64,000 nucleotides of DNA from Luteimonas aquatica. GTDB lineage: Bacteria > Pseudomonadota > Gammaproteobacteria > Xanthomonadales > Xanthomonadaceae. This document shows, in pieces, positions 36,796 to 45,356 of this stretch. The position numbers and the translations under genes were made by a program. Location: positions 124,879 to 188,878 of the forward strand of contig NZ_JALBFU010000003.1 of assembly GCF_022662575.1 (NCBI RefSeq), read 5' to 3'. Within the stretch, counting starts at the first letter, position 1. Every line of letters starts with the position of its first letter. The notes below the pieces were generated by a model. It saw nothing but the letters and a program-made list of their open reading frames with translations. It searched no databases and was not told where the DNA came from.

Positions 36796-38247
36796 ATGAA
36801 GCCTCGCCTCCAGACATCGCTCAGCCAACAGCTCGTCCTGACGCCGCAACTGCGCCAGGCCCTGCATCTGCTGCAACTGTCCGCCCTCGAGCTGGAGGCC
36901 GAGATCAATTCGGCGGTGGAAAGCAATCCGCTGCTGGACTGGGAGGAGCCCGAGCCGCTGCAGGTGGCCGCCGCCCCGGACGCCGCCGCCCGGCCCGCGG
37001 GCAACGACGAGGGCGCGGCCGGCGCCGACGCGCAGCGCTGGGAACAGGAGCACGAGGACTGGCAGGAGCACGGCTGGCAGAACCACAACTGGCAGGAACA
37101 GCCTGACGGGCAATGGGCGGGGCGCGAGGACGACAATCCCGCCGAACGCATCGTGCAGACCGACGACCTGCGCGACCACCTGGCCTGGCAGCTGCGCCTG
37201 ACCCAGCTCTCGGCCCGCGACGTCGGCATCGGCCTGGCCCTGATCGACGCCATCGACGACGACGGCTATCTGCGCGAACCGCTCTCGGCCATCGCCGAGA
37301 CGCTGCGCCCGGACATGGTCTGCAGCGAGGACGAGATCCTCGTGGTGCTGCACCAGATCCAGCGCTTCGACCCCTCCGGCGTGGGCGCGCGCGACCTGGG
37401 CGAGTGCCTGTCGCTGCAGCTCGCCCTGCTGCCCGACGACACCCCGGGCAAGGCCCTGGCGCGGCGCCTGGCCGTCGGCCCGATCGACCGCCTGCCCCGC
37501 ATCGGCCTGGCCGGCGTCGCCGCCGAGCTCGACTGCGACCCGGAGCAGGCCGCCCTGGCCCTGCAGCTGCTGCGCACCCTCGATCCGCGGCCCGGCGCCC
37601 AGGTCGGCGCCCTGCCCAACGACACCTACGTCACCCCGGACTGCGTCATCCACCGCCACCAGGGCATCTGGCGGGTCGGTCTGGCCGACGAGCGCCAGCC
37701 GCGGCTGACCATCCACCAGGGCTACGAGCAGATGATCCGCCACGCCGGCGCCAGCGATGCCGGCTACCTGCGCGGCCGCCTGCAGGAGGCGCGCTGGCTG
37801 CTGAAGAACCTGCACCAGCGCGGCGAGACCCTGCTCAAGGTCGTGCAGTGCCTGGTGCGCCAGCAGTCGGGCTTCCTGGAATTCGGGCCGCAGGCCCTGC
37901 GCCCGCTGACCCTGCGCGAGGTGGCGGCCGAGATCGGCCTGCACGAATCCACCGTGTCGCGCGCGGTGGCGCGCAAGTACGTGCGCACGCCGCGCGGCAC
38001 CCTGCCGCTGCGCGCCTTCTTCGCCTCGGGCATCGACACCGGCGGCGGCGGCGAGACCTCCAGCATCGCCATCCAGGACATGATCAAGCGCCTGATCGAG
38101 GCCGAGAATCCGGGCAAACCGCATTCCGACGCCCGCCTGGCCGAGATGCTCAAGGCGGCCGGCGTGCCGGTGGCGCGGCGCACGGTGGCCAAGTACCGGG
38201 AGGCGCTGCACATCCCCTCCTCCCACGAACGGGTGCGCCTGGACTAG
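36796..38247 (+). CDS. rpoN: RNA polymerase sigma-54 factor
   Basis: A 483-residue sigma-54. Region I (MKPRLQTSLSQQLVLTPQLRQALHLLQLSALELEAEI) binds enhancer-activator proteins; an acidic, Trp/Gln/His-rich region II spans about residues 50-120; region III carries the helix-turn-helix LREVAAEIGLHESTVSRAVARKY and the invariant RpoN box ARRTVAKYRE near the C-terminus. It directs transcription of nitrogen, flagellar and pilus genes in relatives. Its position before hpf and ptsN is the conserved arrangement. Confidence 0.97.
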   Translation: MKPRLQTSLSQQLVLTPQLRQALHLLQLSALELEAEINSAVESNPLLDWEEPEPLQVAAAPDAAARPAGNDEGAAGADAQRWEQEHEDWQEHGWQNHNWQEQPDGQWAGREDDNPAERIVQTDDLRDHLAWQLRLTQLSARDVGIGLALIDAIDDDGYLREPLSAIAETLRPDMVCSEDEILVVLHQIQRFDPSGVGARDLGECLSLQLALLPDDTPGKALARRLAVGPIDRLPRIGLAGVAAELDCDPEQAALALQLLRTLDPRPGAQVGALPNDTYVTPDCVIHRHQGIWRVGLADERQPRLTIHQGYEQMIRHAGASDAGYLRGRLQEARWLLKNLHQRGETLLKVVQCLVRQQSGFLEFGPQALRPLTLREVAAEIGLHESTVSRAVARKYVRTPRGTLPLRAFFASGIDTGGGGETSSIAIQDMIKRLIEAENPGKPHSDARLAEMLKAAGVPVARRTVAKYREALHIPSSHERVRLD

Positions 38248-38425
38248 CGTCCGGATCGGCGCGCCGGGCGCCTGCGAACATGACGGACACCTGTCCGGCC
38301 GCGCGCCGCGGAGCCGGCACGAGCGACCCTTCCCCCCTTTCGCGGGCTGCGTTAACCTGCTTTTAGCCACCGCCGCCGCAGATGGCGCGATGCTGGCAGC
38401 CGTCCCAGTCGAGAAGGAGAAGCGG

Positions 38426-38752
38426 ATGCGTATCGAGACCCACGGTCAGCAAATCGAAGTCACTCCCGCATTGCGCGATTACGTCGAGACCAAGCTGCAG
38501 CGCCTCTCCCGCCACTTCGACCAGCCCTTCGACGTCCGGACCCAGCTCAGCCTCGACAAGCCGAACCACTGCGCCGAAGCCACCGTCAACCTGGCCGGCA
38601 AGACCCTGCACGCCGACGCCAACGCCGTCGACATGTATGCGGCGATCGACCTGCTCGCCGACAAGCTCGACCGCCTGCTGATGAAGCACAAGAGCAAGAT
38701 CGTCGACCATCACCGCGGCGAGAACGCCGCGCGCAACGGCGACTTCGCCTGA
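38426..38752 (+). CDS. hpf: ribosome hibernation promoting factor
   Basis: A 108-residue short HPF/YhbH protein (MRIETHGQQIEVTPALRDYVETKLQRLSRHFD) with the basic-acidic beta-alpha fold and an LLMKHKSKIVDHH tail. It dimerises or inactivates ribosomes in stationary phase. I chose ATG 38426, which follows GGAGAAGCGG, rather than 38390, because family members start MRI/MQI. The upstream sequence has TTAACC and TTTTAGCC, a possible promoter. Confidence 0.93.
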   Translation: MRIETHGQQIEVTPALRDYVETKLQRLSRHFDQPFDVRTQLSLDKPNHCAEATVNLAGKTLHADANAVDMYAAIDLLADKLDRLLMKHKSKIVDHHRGENAARNGDFA

Positions 38753-38901
38753 CCGCAAGGGGCCGCGCCCAGCCGGCGCCCGCGGGCATCGGCCGCGGCC
38801 CCGGACGCCGGCTTCCGCGGGCGCAAGGCGGCCCGGAGCCGGGCACGCCGCGCAGGCACGGCCATCGCGCCTCACCGCCCCACTCCGCAGACCGCATCCC
38901 G

Positions 38902-39357
38902 ATGCCGCTCACCGCCCTGCTCGCGCCCGAGCGCATTGCCCTGCTCGCCGATCCGTGCGACCGCGACAGCGTCCTCGACGCCGCCGCGCGCCTGCTGTCC
39001 GACGCCTCGCCGGCGCTCGCCCCGGGCATCGCCCGCGCGCTGCGCGAGCGCGAACGGCAGTGCTGCACCGCGATCGGCTGCGGCGTCGCCATCCCGCATG
39101 CGCGCGGCGACGCCTTCGACGCGCCGCGCGGCGCCTTCCTGCGGCTCGGCCACGCCGTGGATTTCGGCAACGGCGCGTCGCCGGTCGACCTGGTGTTCGC
39201 GCTCGGCGTGCCCGAGCATTCGCCGGAGCTGCACTTGCAGGCGCTGTCGGAACTGGCCGATCATTTTTCCGATGCGCGCTTCCGGCAGGCCCTGCGCGAG
39301 GCGCGCGACCGCCCCGCCCTGTGCGGGCTCCTGCTCGGAGACGCGCAGTCCCCATGA
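38902..39357 (+). CDS. ptsN: PTS IIA-like nitrogen regulatory protein PtsN
   Basis: A 151-residue EIIA-fructose-type domain. The phosphorylated histidine is expected in [12 protein letters not shown] (H66). It receives phosphate through the PTS chain and in relatives regulates K+ transport and nitrogen/carbon balance. It lies between hpf and hprK with 149 bases of GC-rich spacer upstream, which includes a GGGGCCGCG/CGCGGCCCC dyad (38759-38802). Confidence 0.93.
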   Translation: MPLTALLAPERIALLADPCDRDSVLDAAARLLSDASPALAPGIARALRERERQCCTAIGCGVAIPHARGDAFDAPRGAFLRLGHAVDFGNGASPVDLVFALGVPEHSPELHLQALSELADHFSDARFRQALREARDRPALCGLLLGDAQSP

Positions 39358-39376
39358 CCTCCTTCCCGGCACAGCG

Positions 39377-40342
39377 ATGAACGCCAGCCTCAGTGCACGC
39401 GACCTGTTCGACCAGCTCCGCGATCGCCTCGGCCTGCGCCAGCTGGCCGGGCAGCGCGGCGACTCGCGCGTGCTCGAAGCGGTGGAGACGGTGGCCCGGC
39501 GCCCGTCGCTGGCCGGCTATCTCAACATCATCTATCCCAACAAGGTGCAGATCCTGGGCACCGAGGAGCTGGCCTGGCTCGACGGCCTGGACTCGCGCCT
39601 GCGCTGGGAGACGATCGAAAAGCTCATGCAGTACCGGCCGCTGGCGCTGGTGATCAGCAAGGACCAGATCTGTCCGGAGGACCTGCGCCGCGCCGCCGAG
39701 GAGTCCGACACGCCGCTGTGGACCTCGCCCAAGCGCGGCCACGAGCTGCTCAACCACATCCAGTACTACCTGGCCCGCGAACTGGCGCCGCGCGTGACCC
39801 TGCACGGCGTGTTCATGGAGATCTATTCCATCGGCGTGCTGATCACCGGCGAGTCGGGCTCGGGCAAGAGCGAGCTGGCGCTGGAACTGGTCACGCGCGG
39901 GCATCGCCTGGTCGCCGACGACGCGCCCGAATTCACCCAGATCGCGCCCGACGTGCTCGACGGCACCTGCCCGGAGCTGCTGCAGGACCTGCTGGAGCTG
40001 CGCGGGCTGGGCGTGCTCAACATCCGCCAGATGTTCGGCGACACCGCCGTGAAGCGGAACAAGTACCTGCGCCTGATCGTGCACCTGAGCCGGCCCAACA
40101 CCGAGCCCGGCACCGAGAGCGACGGCATGCACCGGCTCACCGGCGATCTCGGCGTGCGCCAGGTGCTCGACCTCGACGTGCCCATGATCACCCTGCCGGT
40201 GATGCCCGGCCGCAACCTCGCCGTGCTGACCGAGGCGGCCACGCGCACCCACATCCTGCGCGCCAAGGGCGTGGATCCGGCCGCGGCGTTCATGGCGCGG
40301 CATTCGCACTTCCTCGAGCGCGGCGACCGCGACGGCTCGTGA
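39377..40342 (+). CDS. hprK: HPr kinase/phosphorylase
   Basis: A 321-residue bifunctional enzyme that phosphorylates and dephosphorylates HPr on Ser46. Walker [15 protein letters not shown] is at about residue 158, followed by LVADDAPEF, and the HprK signature [19 protein letters not shown] lies near 210. Best known in Firmicutes, it also occurs in several proteobacteria beside rpoN-ptsN-rapZ, as here. The HPr in this cluster keeps Ser46. The next gene starts GTGA, overlapping the stop codon by four bases. Confidence 0.96.
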   Translation: MNASLSARDLFDQLRDRLGLRQLAGQRGDSRVLEAVETVARRPSLAGYLNIIYPNKVQILGTEELAWLDGLDSRLRWETIEKLMQYRPLALVISKDQICPEDLRRAAEESDTPLWTSPKRGHELLNHIQYYLARELAPRVTLHGVFMEIYSIGVLITGESGSGKSELALELVTRGHRLVADDAPEFTQIAPDVLDGTCPELLQDLLELRGLGVLNIRQMFGDTAVKRNKYLRLIVHLSRPNTEPGTESDGMHRLTGDLGVRQVLDLDVPMITLPVMPGRNLAVLTEAATRTHILRAKGVDPAAAFMARHSHFLERGDRDGS

Positions 40343-41097
40343 CGCCGCGGGACGCCGATCGCCCCGGATTCGGCATCGCGCCGCCGCACGCGTTCGGCGC
40401 GCTGGCGGCGGCGATTGCCGCCGCGCTGCTGCTGTCGGCCTGCCCGCAATCCCTGGACGCCGCGCGAACGCCGGCCGCGGGCCCGCCCGTCGCGCGCGCG
40501 CCCGCGGACCAGGACGGACGGCCGCATACCCCGACCCCGGACGGCTACCCGGAACTCGCGCCGGCGGAAATGGGCCGGCGCTTCCTGCAATTGATCGACG
40601 GCCTGGAATGGTTCAACGACCTGTCGTCATCGCGAGTGGCCGCCGCGATGCGCCTGCCGCCCTTCGCCTCCTCCTCGTCCGGCATCGGCAGCTTCGTCAT
40701 GCTGCTGCCGGACTCGGGCTGGTACTACTCGATCCAGTTCTCCGACGATCCCGGCAGTCCCAATCCGCTGGCCGCCGACCGCTCGGTCGCCTACGAATTC
40801 GACAACCGCGACGCCCATGCCGACATGGGGCCGGTCTGCGAGCCGGATTTCGACGCCTATGTCGACGGCTTGCGGCGCGGCGGCTTCGCGCGGATGCCGG
40901 CGTCCTATGCCGTCGAGAACGGCTATCCGCCGCAATACGCCTATTACGCGCGCAAGGACGTGCTGGTGAAGCTCCTGCCGCGGCCGCAGGCGCATGCTCC
41001 CGGCAGCGGCGGCCGCGCCTGCGTCGAACGCATCGAGGTCCGCCGCGAGCCGGGGTTCTGCGCCATCGCGCCATGCGGGCCCGGGTCATCTGGCTGA
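40339..41097 (+). CDS. predicted lipoprotein of unknown function
   Basis: Not recognised. A 252-residue protein starting at a GTG that overlaps the hprK stop (GTGA). It has a long hydrophobic signal ([17 protein letters not shown]) with a lipobox LLSAC, a Pro/Ala-rich linker, then a domain containing [42 protein letters not shown] and a cysteine-containing tail ([22 protein letters not shown]). It interrupts the hprK-rapZ neighbourhood and would probably be co-translated with hprK. Codon use looks like its neighbours. Confidence 0.72.
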   Translation: MTPRDADRPGFGIAPPHAFGALAAAIAAALLLSACPQSLDAARTPAAGPPVARAPADQDGRPHTPTPDGYPELAPAEMGRRFLQLIDGLEWFNDLSSSRVAAAMRLPPFASSSSGIGSFVMLLPDSGWYYSIQFSDDPGSPNPLAADRSVAYEFDNRDAHADMGPVCEPDFDAYVDGLRRGGFARMPASYAVENGYPPQYAYYARKDVLVKLLPRPQAHAPGSGGRACVERIEVRREPGFCAIAPCGPGSSG

Positions 41098-41193
41098 CTT
41101 GAACTCGGCGGAAGCATTGCGGCATCCTTGCACGCACGGCCCGCCAGGCCATCCCCGGAAAACGGGCGCGCAACCGGCGCCTCCAGCCGCTTC

Positions 41194-42069
41194 ATGGACA
41201 TCTCGCCCCCTCCCGTGCTCCTCATCGTCAGCGGCATGTCCGGCAGCGGCAAGTCGGTGGCGCTGCACACCCTCGAGGACCTGGATTTCTACTGCGCCGA
41301 CAACCTGCCGCCGGAGCTGCTGCCGGATTTCATCGAGCGCGTCGCGCGCGACCACGGCGCTCCGCAGCGCATGGCGGTCGGCATCGACGTGCGCAACCGC
41401 CAGAGCAACCTGGACAACATTCCACAGTGGCTGTCCGCGGTGGGCGCGCTCGGCCTCGACCCGAAGCTGGTGTTCTTCGACACCCGCGACGAGGTGCTGC
41501 TCAAGCGCTACGCCGACACCCGTCGCCGCCATCCGCTGAGCCAGCGCGGCCTGGCGCTGGGCGATGCGATCGCGCTGGAGCGGCAGATCCTCAAGCCGCT
41601 GCGCGCCCTGGCCGACGTCATCATCGACACCAGCGACCTCAACGTGCACCAGCTGCGCCGGCGCATGCGCTACGAGCTCGACCTGGAGCGCGATCTGCCG
41701 CTGTCGCTGCTGTTCGAGTCCTTCGCCTACCGCCGCGGCGTGCCGCCGGACGCGGACTTCCTGTTCGACGCGCGCATGCTGCCCAACCCGCACTGGGACG
41801 CGCGGCTGCGGCCGCTGTCCGGGCGCGACGCCGGCGTGCGCGAGTACCTGGAGACGCAGCCGGAGGTCAACGAGTACATCGCCCAGATCACCGGCCTGCT
41901 CGACACCTGGCTGCCGCGCATGCACTCCAGCACCCGCAGCTACGTCACCGTCGCCTTCGGCTGCACCGGCGGTCGCCACCGCTCGGTCTACCTGGCCGAG
42001 AAGCTGGCCGAGCACGCGCGCGCGGCCGGCTGGGCCGACGTGTCCACCTACCACCGCGAACTCGAGTGA
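41194..42069 (+). CDS. rapZ: RNase adapter protein RapZ
   Basis: A 291-residue nucleotide-binding protein. Walker [17 protein letters not shown] is near residue 14, and the C-terminal domain carries the conserved [19 protein letters not shown]. In E. coli RapZ delivers the sRNA GlmZ to RNase E to control glucosamine-6-phosphate synthase. I chose ATG 41194 ([14 protein letters not shown]) because it aligns with the family start; 41128 would add an unconserved stretch. The VOC pseudogene follows. Confidence 0.94.
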   Translation: MDISPPPVLLIVSGMSGSGKSVALHTLEDLDFYCADNLPPELLPDFIERVARDHGAPQRMAVGIDVRNRQSNLDNIPQWLSAVGALGLDPKLVFFDTRDEVLLKRYADTRRRHPLSQRGLALGDAIALERQILKPLRALADVIIDTSDLNVHQLRRRMRYELDLERDLPLSLLFESFAYRRGVPPDADFLFDARMLPNPHWDARLRPLSGRDAGVREYLETQPEVNEYIAQITGLLDTWLPRMHSSTRSYVTVAFGCTGGRHRSVYLAEKLAEHARAAGWADVSTYHRELE

Positions 42070-42097
42070 GCGCGCGGTTCCGCCCGGGACCGACATC

Positions 42098-42465
42098 ATG
42101 CAGAACCTGCGCGCCCTGGCGCTCAAGGCCTTCGTTCCGGCCAGGGACTTCGCCGCGTCGGAGGCCTTCTATGCCGACCTCGGCTTCGTCCCCGGAGTCG
42201 ATGCCGGCGATCTCGTCCATTTCCGGCTCGGCGAAGTCGGCTTCCTGCTGCAGGACTTCTACGGCGAAGCCTTCGCCGCAACCTGGTCATGCATCTGCTG
42301 GTCGAAAACGCCGACGCATGGCACGGCAGGATCCTGCACGCGGACATCCCGGCGAGGTACGGCGTGGCCGTCTCGGAGATCGAGCAACGGCCGTGGGGCA
42401 TGCGGGATTTCAGGCTGACCGACCCGTCCGGCGTTCTCTGGCGCATCGCCCGAAACGGCGCGTGA
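42098..42465 (+). pseudogene. frameshifted VOC/glyoxalase-like protein gene
   Basis: The first frame reads MQNLRALALKAFVPARDFAASEAFYADLGFVPG to DFYGEAFAA, then loses sense. From about 42278 the next frame continues the same fold (NLVMHLLVENADAWHGRILHAD, then WGMRDFRLTDPSGVLWRIARNGA) and stops at 42463-42465. A single missing base near 42277-42282 explains the break. The intact product would be about 122 residues of the vicinal-oxygen-chelate family, a fold used in glyoxalases and resistance proteins. It could be a real pseudogene or a sequencing error. Confidence 0.8.
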
Positions 42466-42520
42466 GCCGGATCGGCGCACCGGCTACCGGCCTGCCATGC
42501 ATGTCTGTTAAGTTGATCCC

Positions 42521-42913
42521 ATGGCCGTCGGCATCCTCCTCGTCACCCATCAGGGCATCGGCACCGCGCTGCTGGCGGTGGCGACGGCGCTGCTGCGCAA
42601 CCTGCCGCTGAAGGTCGAGGCGTTCGAGGTGCCCTTCGACGGGGATCCCGACGCGCTGCTGCCCCAGGCCAGCGCCGCGCTGCGGCGCGCCGACGGCGGC
42701 GACGGGGTGCTGGTGCTGACCGACCTGTACGGCGCCACGCCCAGCAACCTGGCCGCGAAGCTGGCGCGCCTGGGCACGCCGGTGCGGCGGGTCTCGGCGT
42801 TGAACCTGCCGATGCTGCTGCGCGTGCTGAACTACCCCGAGCTTCCGCTCGACGAACTGCCCGCGGTCGCCGCCGCCGGCGCCCGCAACGGCGTGGTCCA
42901 TGACGATGCCTAG
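42521..42913 (+). CDS. PTS mannose-type EIIA domain protein
   Basis: A 130-residue EIIA-mannose fold protein (MAVGILLVTHQGIGTALLAVATALL). The phosphorylatable histidine is H10 in VTHQGIG, and LTDLYGATPSNLAAKLAR matches the family core. No mannose EIIB, EIIC or EIID partner is present, so a regulatory role is likely, as for related single-domain EIIA proteins next to ptsH. TCTGTTAAGTTGATCC upstream may contain its promoter. ptsH follows 59 bases later. Confidence 0.9.
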   Translation: MAVGILLVTHQGIGTALLAVATALLRNLPLKVEAFEVPFDGDPDALLPQASAALRRADGGDGVLVLTDLYGATPSNLAAKLARLGTPVRRVSALNLPMLLRVLNYPELPLDELPAVAAAGARNGVVHDDA

Positions 42914-42972
42914 CACAAGGATGCGTACACGATGCCGCGCCACGCCACGCCACACGAGAGACAGGCACTGAG

Positions 42973-43242
42973 ATGATCGAACGCGAACTGATCGTGTCCA
43001 ACAAGCTCGGCCTGCACGCCCGCGCCACCGCCAAGCTGGTGCAGGTGCTGTCCGGCCACCGCTGCAGCGCCACGCTCACGGCCAAGGGCCGCGAGGTGAA
43101 CGCCAAGAGCATCATGGGCGTGATGCTGCTGGCGGCCGGCTTCGGCACGCCGGTGGTGCTGCGCGTGGAGGGCGAGGACGAGGCCGCCGCGGTGGACGCG
43201 GTGGCGGCGCTGTTCGACAGGCGTTTCGACGAGGAGGGTTAG
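42973..43242 (+). CDS. ptsH: phosphocarrier protein HPr
   Basis: An 89-residue HPr: MIERELIVSNKLGLHARATAKLV puts the EI-phosphorylated histidine at H15, and NAKSIMGVMLLAAG puts the HprK target at Ser46. Both regulatory sites are intact. It shuttles phosphate from EI to EIIA proteins. ptsI follows after a 266-base gap containing a perfect long inverted repeat, unusual for a ptsHI pair. Confidence 0.96.
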   Translation: MIERELIVSNKLGLHARATAKLVQVLSGHRCSATLTAKGREVNAKSIMGVMLLAAGFGTPVVLRVEGEDEAAAVDAVAALFDRRFDEEG

Positions 43243-43270
43243 AACCTGCCATGGCGCTCGCATCGCCCGC

Positions 43271-43371
43271 GTTGTCCCGGAATGGCCGCCAGATCGTGCC
43301 GCGCGGCGCAGTGTCCTGCTGCCCGCAAGGCCAGGCCCAGAGGCGCCGCACGGCGGCCATTCCGGGACAAC
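43271..43371. repeat. perfect inverted repeat between ptsH and ptsI
   Basis: GTTGTCCCGGAATGGCCGCC (43271-43290) and its exact reverse complement (43352-43371) flank a 61-base GC-rich loop that itself contains GTGCCGCGCGGCGCAGTG. The 20-base arms are identical, implying a recent or maintained element. In RNA it would form a long hairpin between the two PTS genes, so it may change ptsI levels. Confidence 0.75.
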
Positions 43372-43508
43372 CCGATGGGCCGCGGCCGTGCGCGCGCGGG
43401 GCTGCGTCATCACTCGCTCGTGGATCGGCATCCACTCCCTCACTCTTCCTTGTCCCGCACGCGCACGACCGCGGCGCAGGCCATGCGAGCGCCATGGGCA
43501 GGCTCTGA

Positions 43509-45251
43509 ATGCGGCAAGTCCTCCTCGGCCACGGCGCGTCGCGAGGCAATGCCCTGGGCCGGGCGCGCGTGCGGCTTCCGCACGCGCTGGAGGTGGCCGA
43601 GGAGCACATCGCCGCCGATGCCGTCGAGGCCGAGATCGAGCGGCTGCACGAAGCCATCGTGGTGGTGCAGGCGGAAATGCAGGCCACCCGGCAGCGCCTG
43701 CACGGCGCGCTCGCCCACGAGGTCGGCGAGTTCCTCGACATGCACGCCCTGCTGCTCGACGACCCCGAGCTGCTGCAGGGCCTGGACACCCTGATCCGCC
43801 AGGGGCGCTACAGCGCCGACTACGCCCTGCGCCTGCAGCGCGACCGCCTGGCCAGCGTGTTCGAGGCCATGGACGATGCCTACCTGCGCAGCCGCATCGA
43901 CGACATCGACCACGTCATCGGCCGGCTGCACGCCGCGCTGCATCGCCGCGACGCCGACTTGCAGGGCGTCGCCGGCGAGATCCTGGTCACCGACAACGTC
44001 GCGCCGTCGGAACTGGTGCAGTTGCAGGCCCAGGGCGTGCTGGCGATCGTTACCGCCGCCGGCAGCACGCTCTCGCACAGCGCGATCCTGGCGCGCAGCC
44101 TGCACCTGCCGCTGGTGGTGGGCGCGGCGCAGGCGCTGCAGACGGTCAACGACGGCGACGTGCTGGTGGTCGACGGCGGCAGCGGCCAGCTGGTGGTCGA
44201 ACCCGGCGCCGACGACCTGCGCGCGCACCGCCAGCGCCTGCGCGAGGAGAAGCGCGAGCGCAAGCAGCTGTACCGGCTGCGGCGCGAGCCCTCGCGCACG
44301 CTGGACGGCGCCGACATCAAGCTCTACGCCAACGCCGAATCGCGCGAGGACGTGGCCGAGGCGCATGCGCTCGGCGCCGCCGGCGTGGGCCTGTACCGCA
44401 CCGAGTTCCTGTTCCTGCAGCGCAGCGAGCTGCCGGACGAGGAGGAGCAGTTCCGCGCCTACCGCGACGTCGCGATCGGCATGACCGGGCGCGCCGTCAC
44501 CATCCGCACCCTCGATGTCGGCGCCGACAAGGCCGACCGGACCGGCCTGGCGCTGACCAACGAGCCCAACCCCGCGCTCGGCGTGCGCGGCGTGCGCCTG
44601 TCGCTGGCGCGGCGCGACGTGTTCGAGACCCAGCTGCGCGCGATCCTGCGCGCCTCCGGCTACGGCGCGGTGCGCATCCTGGTGCCGATGGTCACCACCC
44701 GCGAGGAGATGCTGGCGGTGAAGCGGCTGATCCAGCGCGCGGGCGAGCAGCTGCGCCGGGAAGGCCACGAGATCGCCGAACGCGTCCCGCTCGGCGCCAT
44801 GATCGAGGTGCCGGCGGCCGCGATCGCCCTGCCCTCGCTCATCGGCACCGTCGATTTCATCTCGATCGGCACCAACGACCTGGTGCAGTACCTGCTCGCC
44901 ACCGACCGCGGCAACGAGGCGCTGGCCGAACTGCACACGCCCATGCACCCGGCGGTGCTGCGCCTGCTCTCCGACGTGATCCGCATCGCCAGGCGGCGCG
45001 GCAAGCCCGTGGCCGTGTGCGGCGAAATGGCCGGCGATCCGCTGTTCACGCCGCTGCTGCTGGCGCTGGGGCTGGAGGAGTTCAGCCTGCACCCGGGCAC
45101 GCTGCTGGAAGTGCGCCGCGCGATCCGCGCCTACGACCTCGCCGGCCTGCGCGCGGGCGCGCGGGCGCTGCTGCGGGCGCGCGACCGGGACGCGATCGAG
45201 GACTGGCTGCGCGCGGCCAATACCGGCGGCGGCGGCGCGCCGCCGCGCTGA
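43509..45251 (+). CDS. ptsI: phosphoenolpyruvate-protein phosphotransferase (enzyme I)
   Basis: A 580-residue PTS enzyme I. The N-terminal domain contains the phosphohistidine motif GSTLSHSAILARSL (about H190). The C-terminal PEP-binding barrel has GAAGVGLYRTEFLFLQRSELPDEEEQF, the GAMIEVPAAA segment, DFISIGTNDLVQYLLATDR and the late VAVCGEMAGDP. It phosphorylates HPr H15. A weak ribosome site precedes ATG 43509. It is followed by mgtE, the usual neighbour in this cluster. Confidence 0.96.
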   Translation: MRQVLLGHGASRGNALGRARVRLPHALEVAEEHIAADAVEAEIERLHEAIVVVQAEMQATRQRLHGALAHEVGEFLDMHALLLDDPELLQGLDTLIRQGRYSADYALRLQRDRLASVFEAMDDAYLRSRIDDIDHVIGRLHAALHRRDADLQGVAGEILVTDNVAPSELVQLQAQGVLAIVTAAGSTLSHSAILARSLHLPLVVGAAQALQTVNDGDVLVVDGGSGQLVVEPGADDLRAHRQRLREEKRERKQLYRLRREPSRTLDGADIKLYANAESREDVAEAHALGAAGVGLYRTEFLFLQRSELPDEEEQFRAYRDVAIGMTGRAVTIRTLDVGADKADRTGLALTNEPNPALGVRGVRLSLARRDVFETQLRAILRASGYGAVRILVPMVTTREEMLAVKRLIQRAGEQLRREGHEIAERVPLGAMIEVPAAAIALPSLIGTVDFISIGTNDLVQYLLATDRGNEALAELHTPMHPAVLRLLSDVIRIARRRGKPVAVCGEMAGDPLFTPLLLALGLEEFSLHPGTLLEVRRAIRAYDLAGLRAGARALLRARDRDAIEDWLRAANTGGGGAPPR

Positions 45252-45287
45252 GCCGGCGCCCAGGGTAGGCATCGCGCGGCGCGCGGG

Positions 45288-45293
45288 CGATAA
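45288..45293 (+). promoter_or_regulatory. mgtE: candidate -10 element of mgtE
   Basis: GATAAT lies 63 bases before the mgtE start codon. Between them is a minimal reading frame ATG-AAC-GCC-TGA (45301-45312), which is too short to call a leader peptide. The region has no Mg2+-riboswitch-like structure that I can recognise. Confidence 0.35.
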
Positions 45294-45356
45294 TGCGGCC
45301 ATGAACGCCTGAACCTGTCGCGCCCGCGTGCCGCGACGCCGCCACGGAAGTATCGA

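Noticed and set aside
45301-45312. A three-codon leader peptide (Met-Asn-Ala) before mgtE
   Set aside because: Too short to support, without a ribosome site or an attenuator structure that I can identify.
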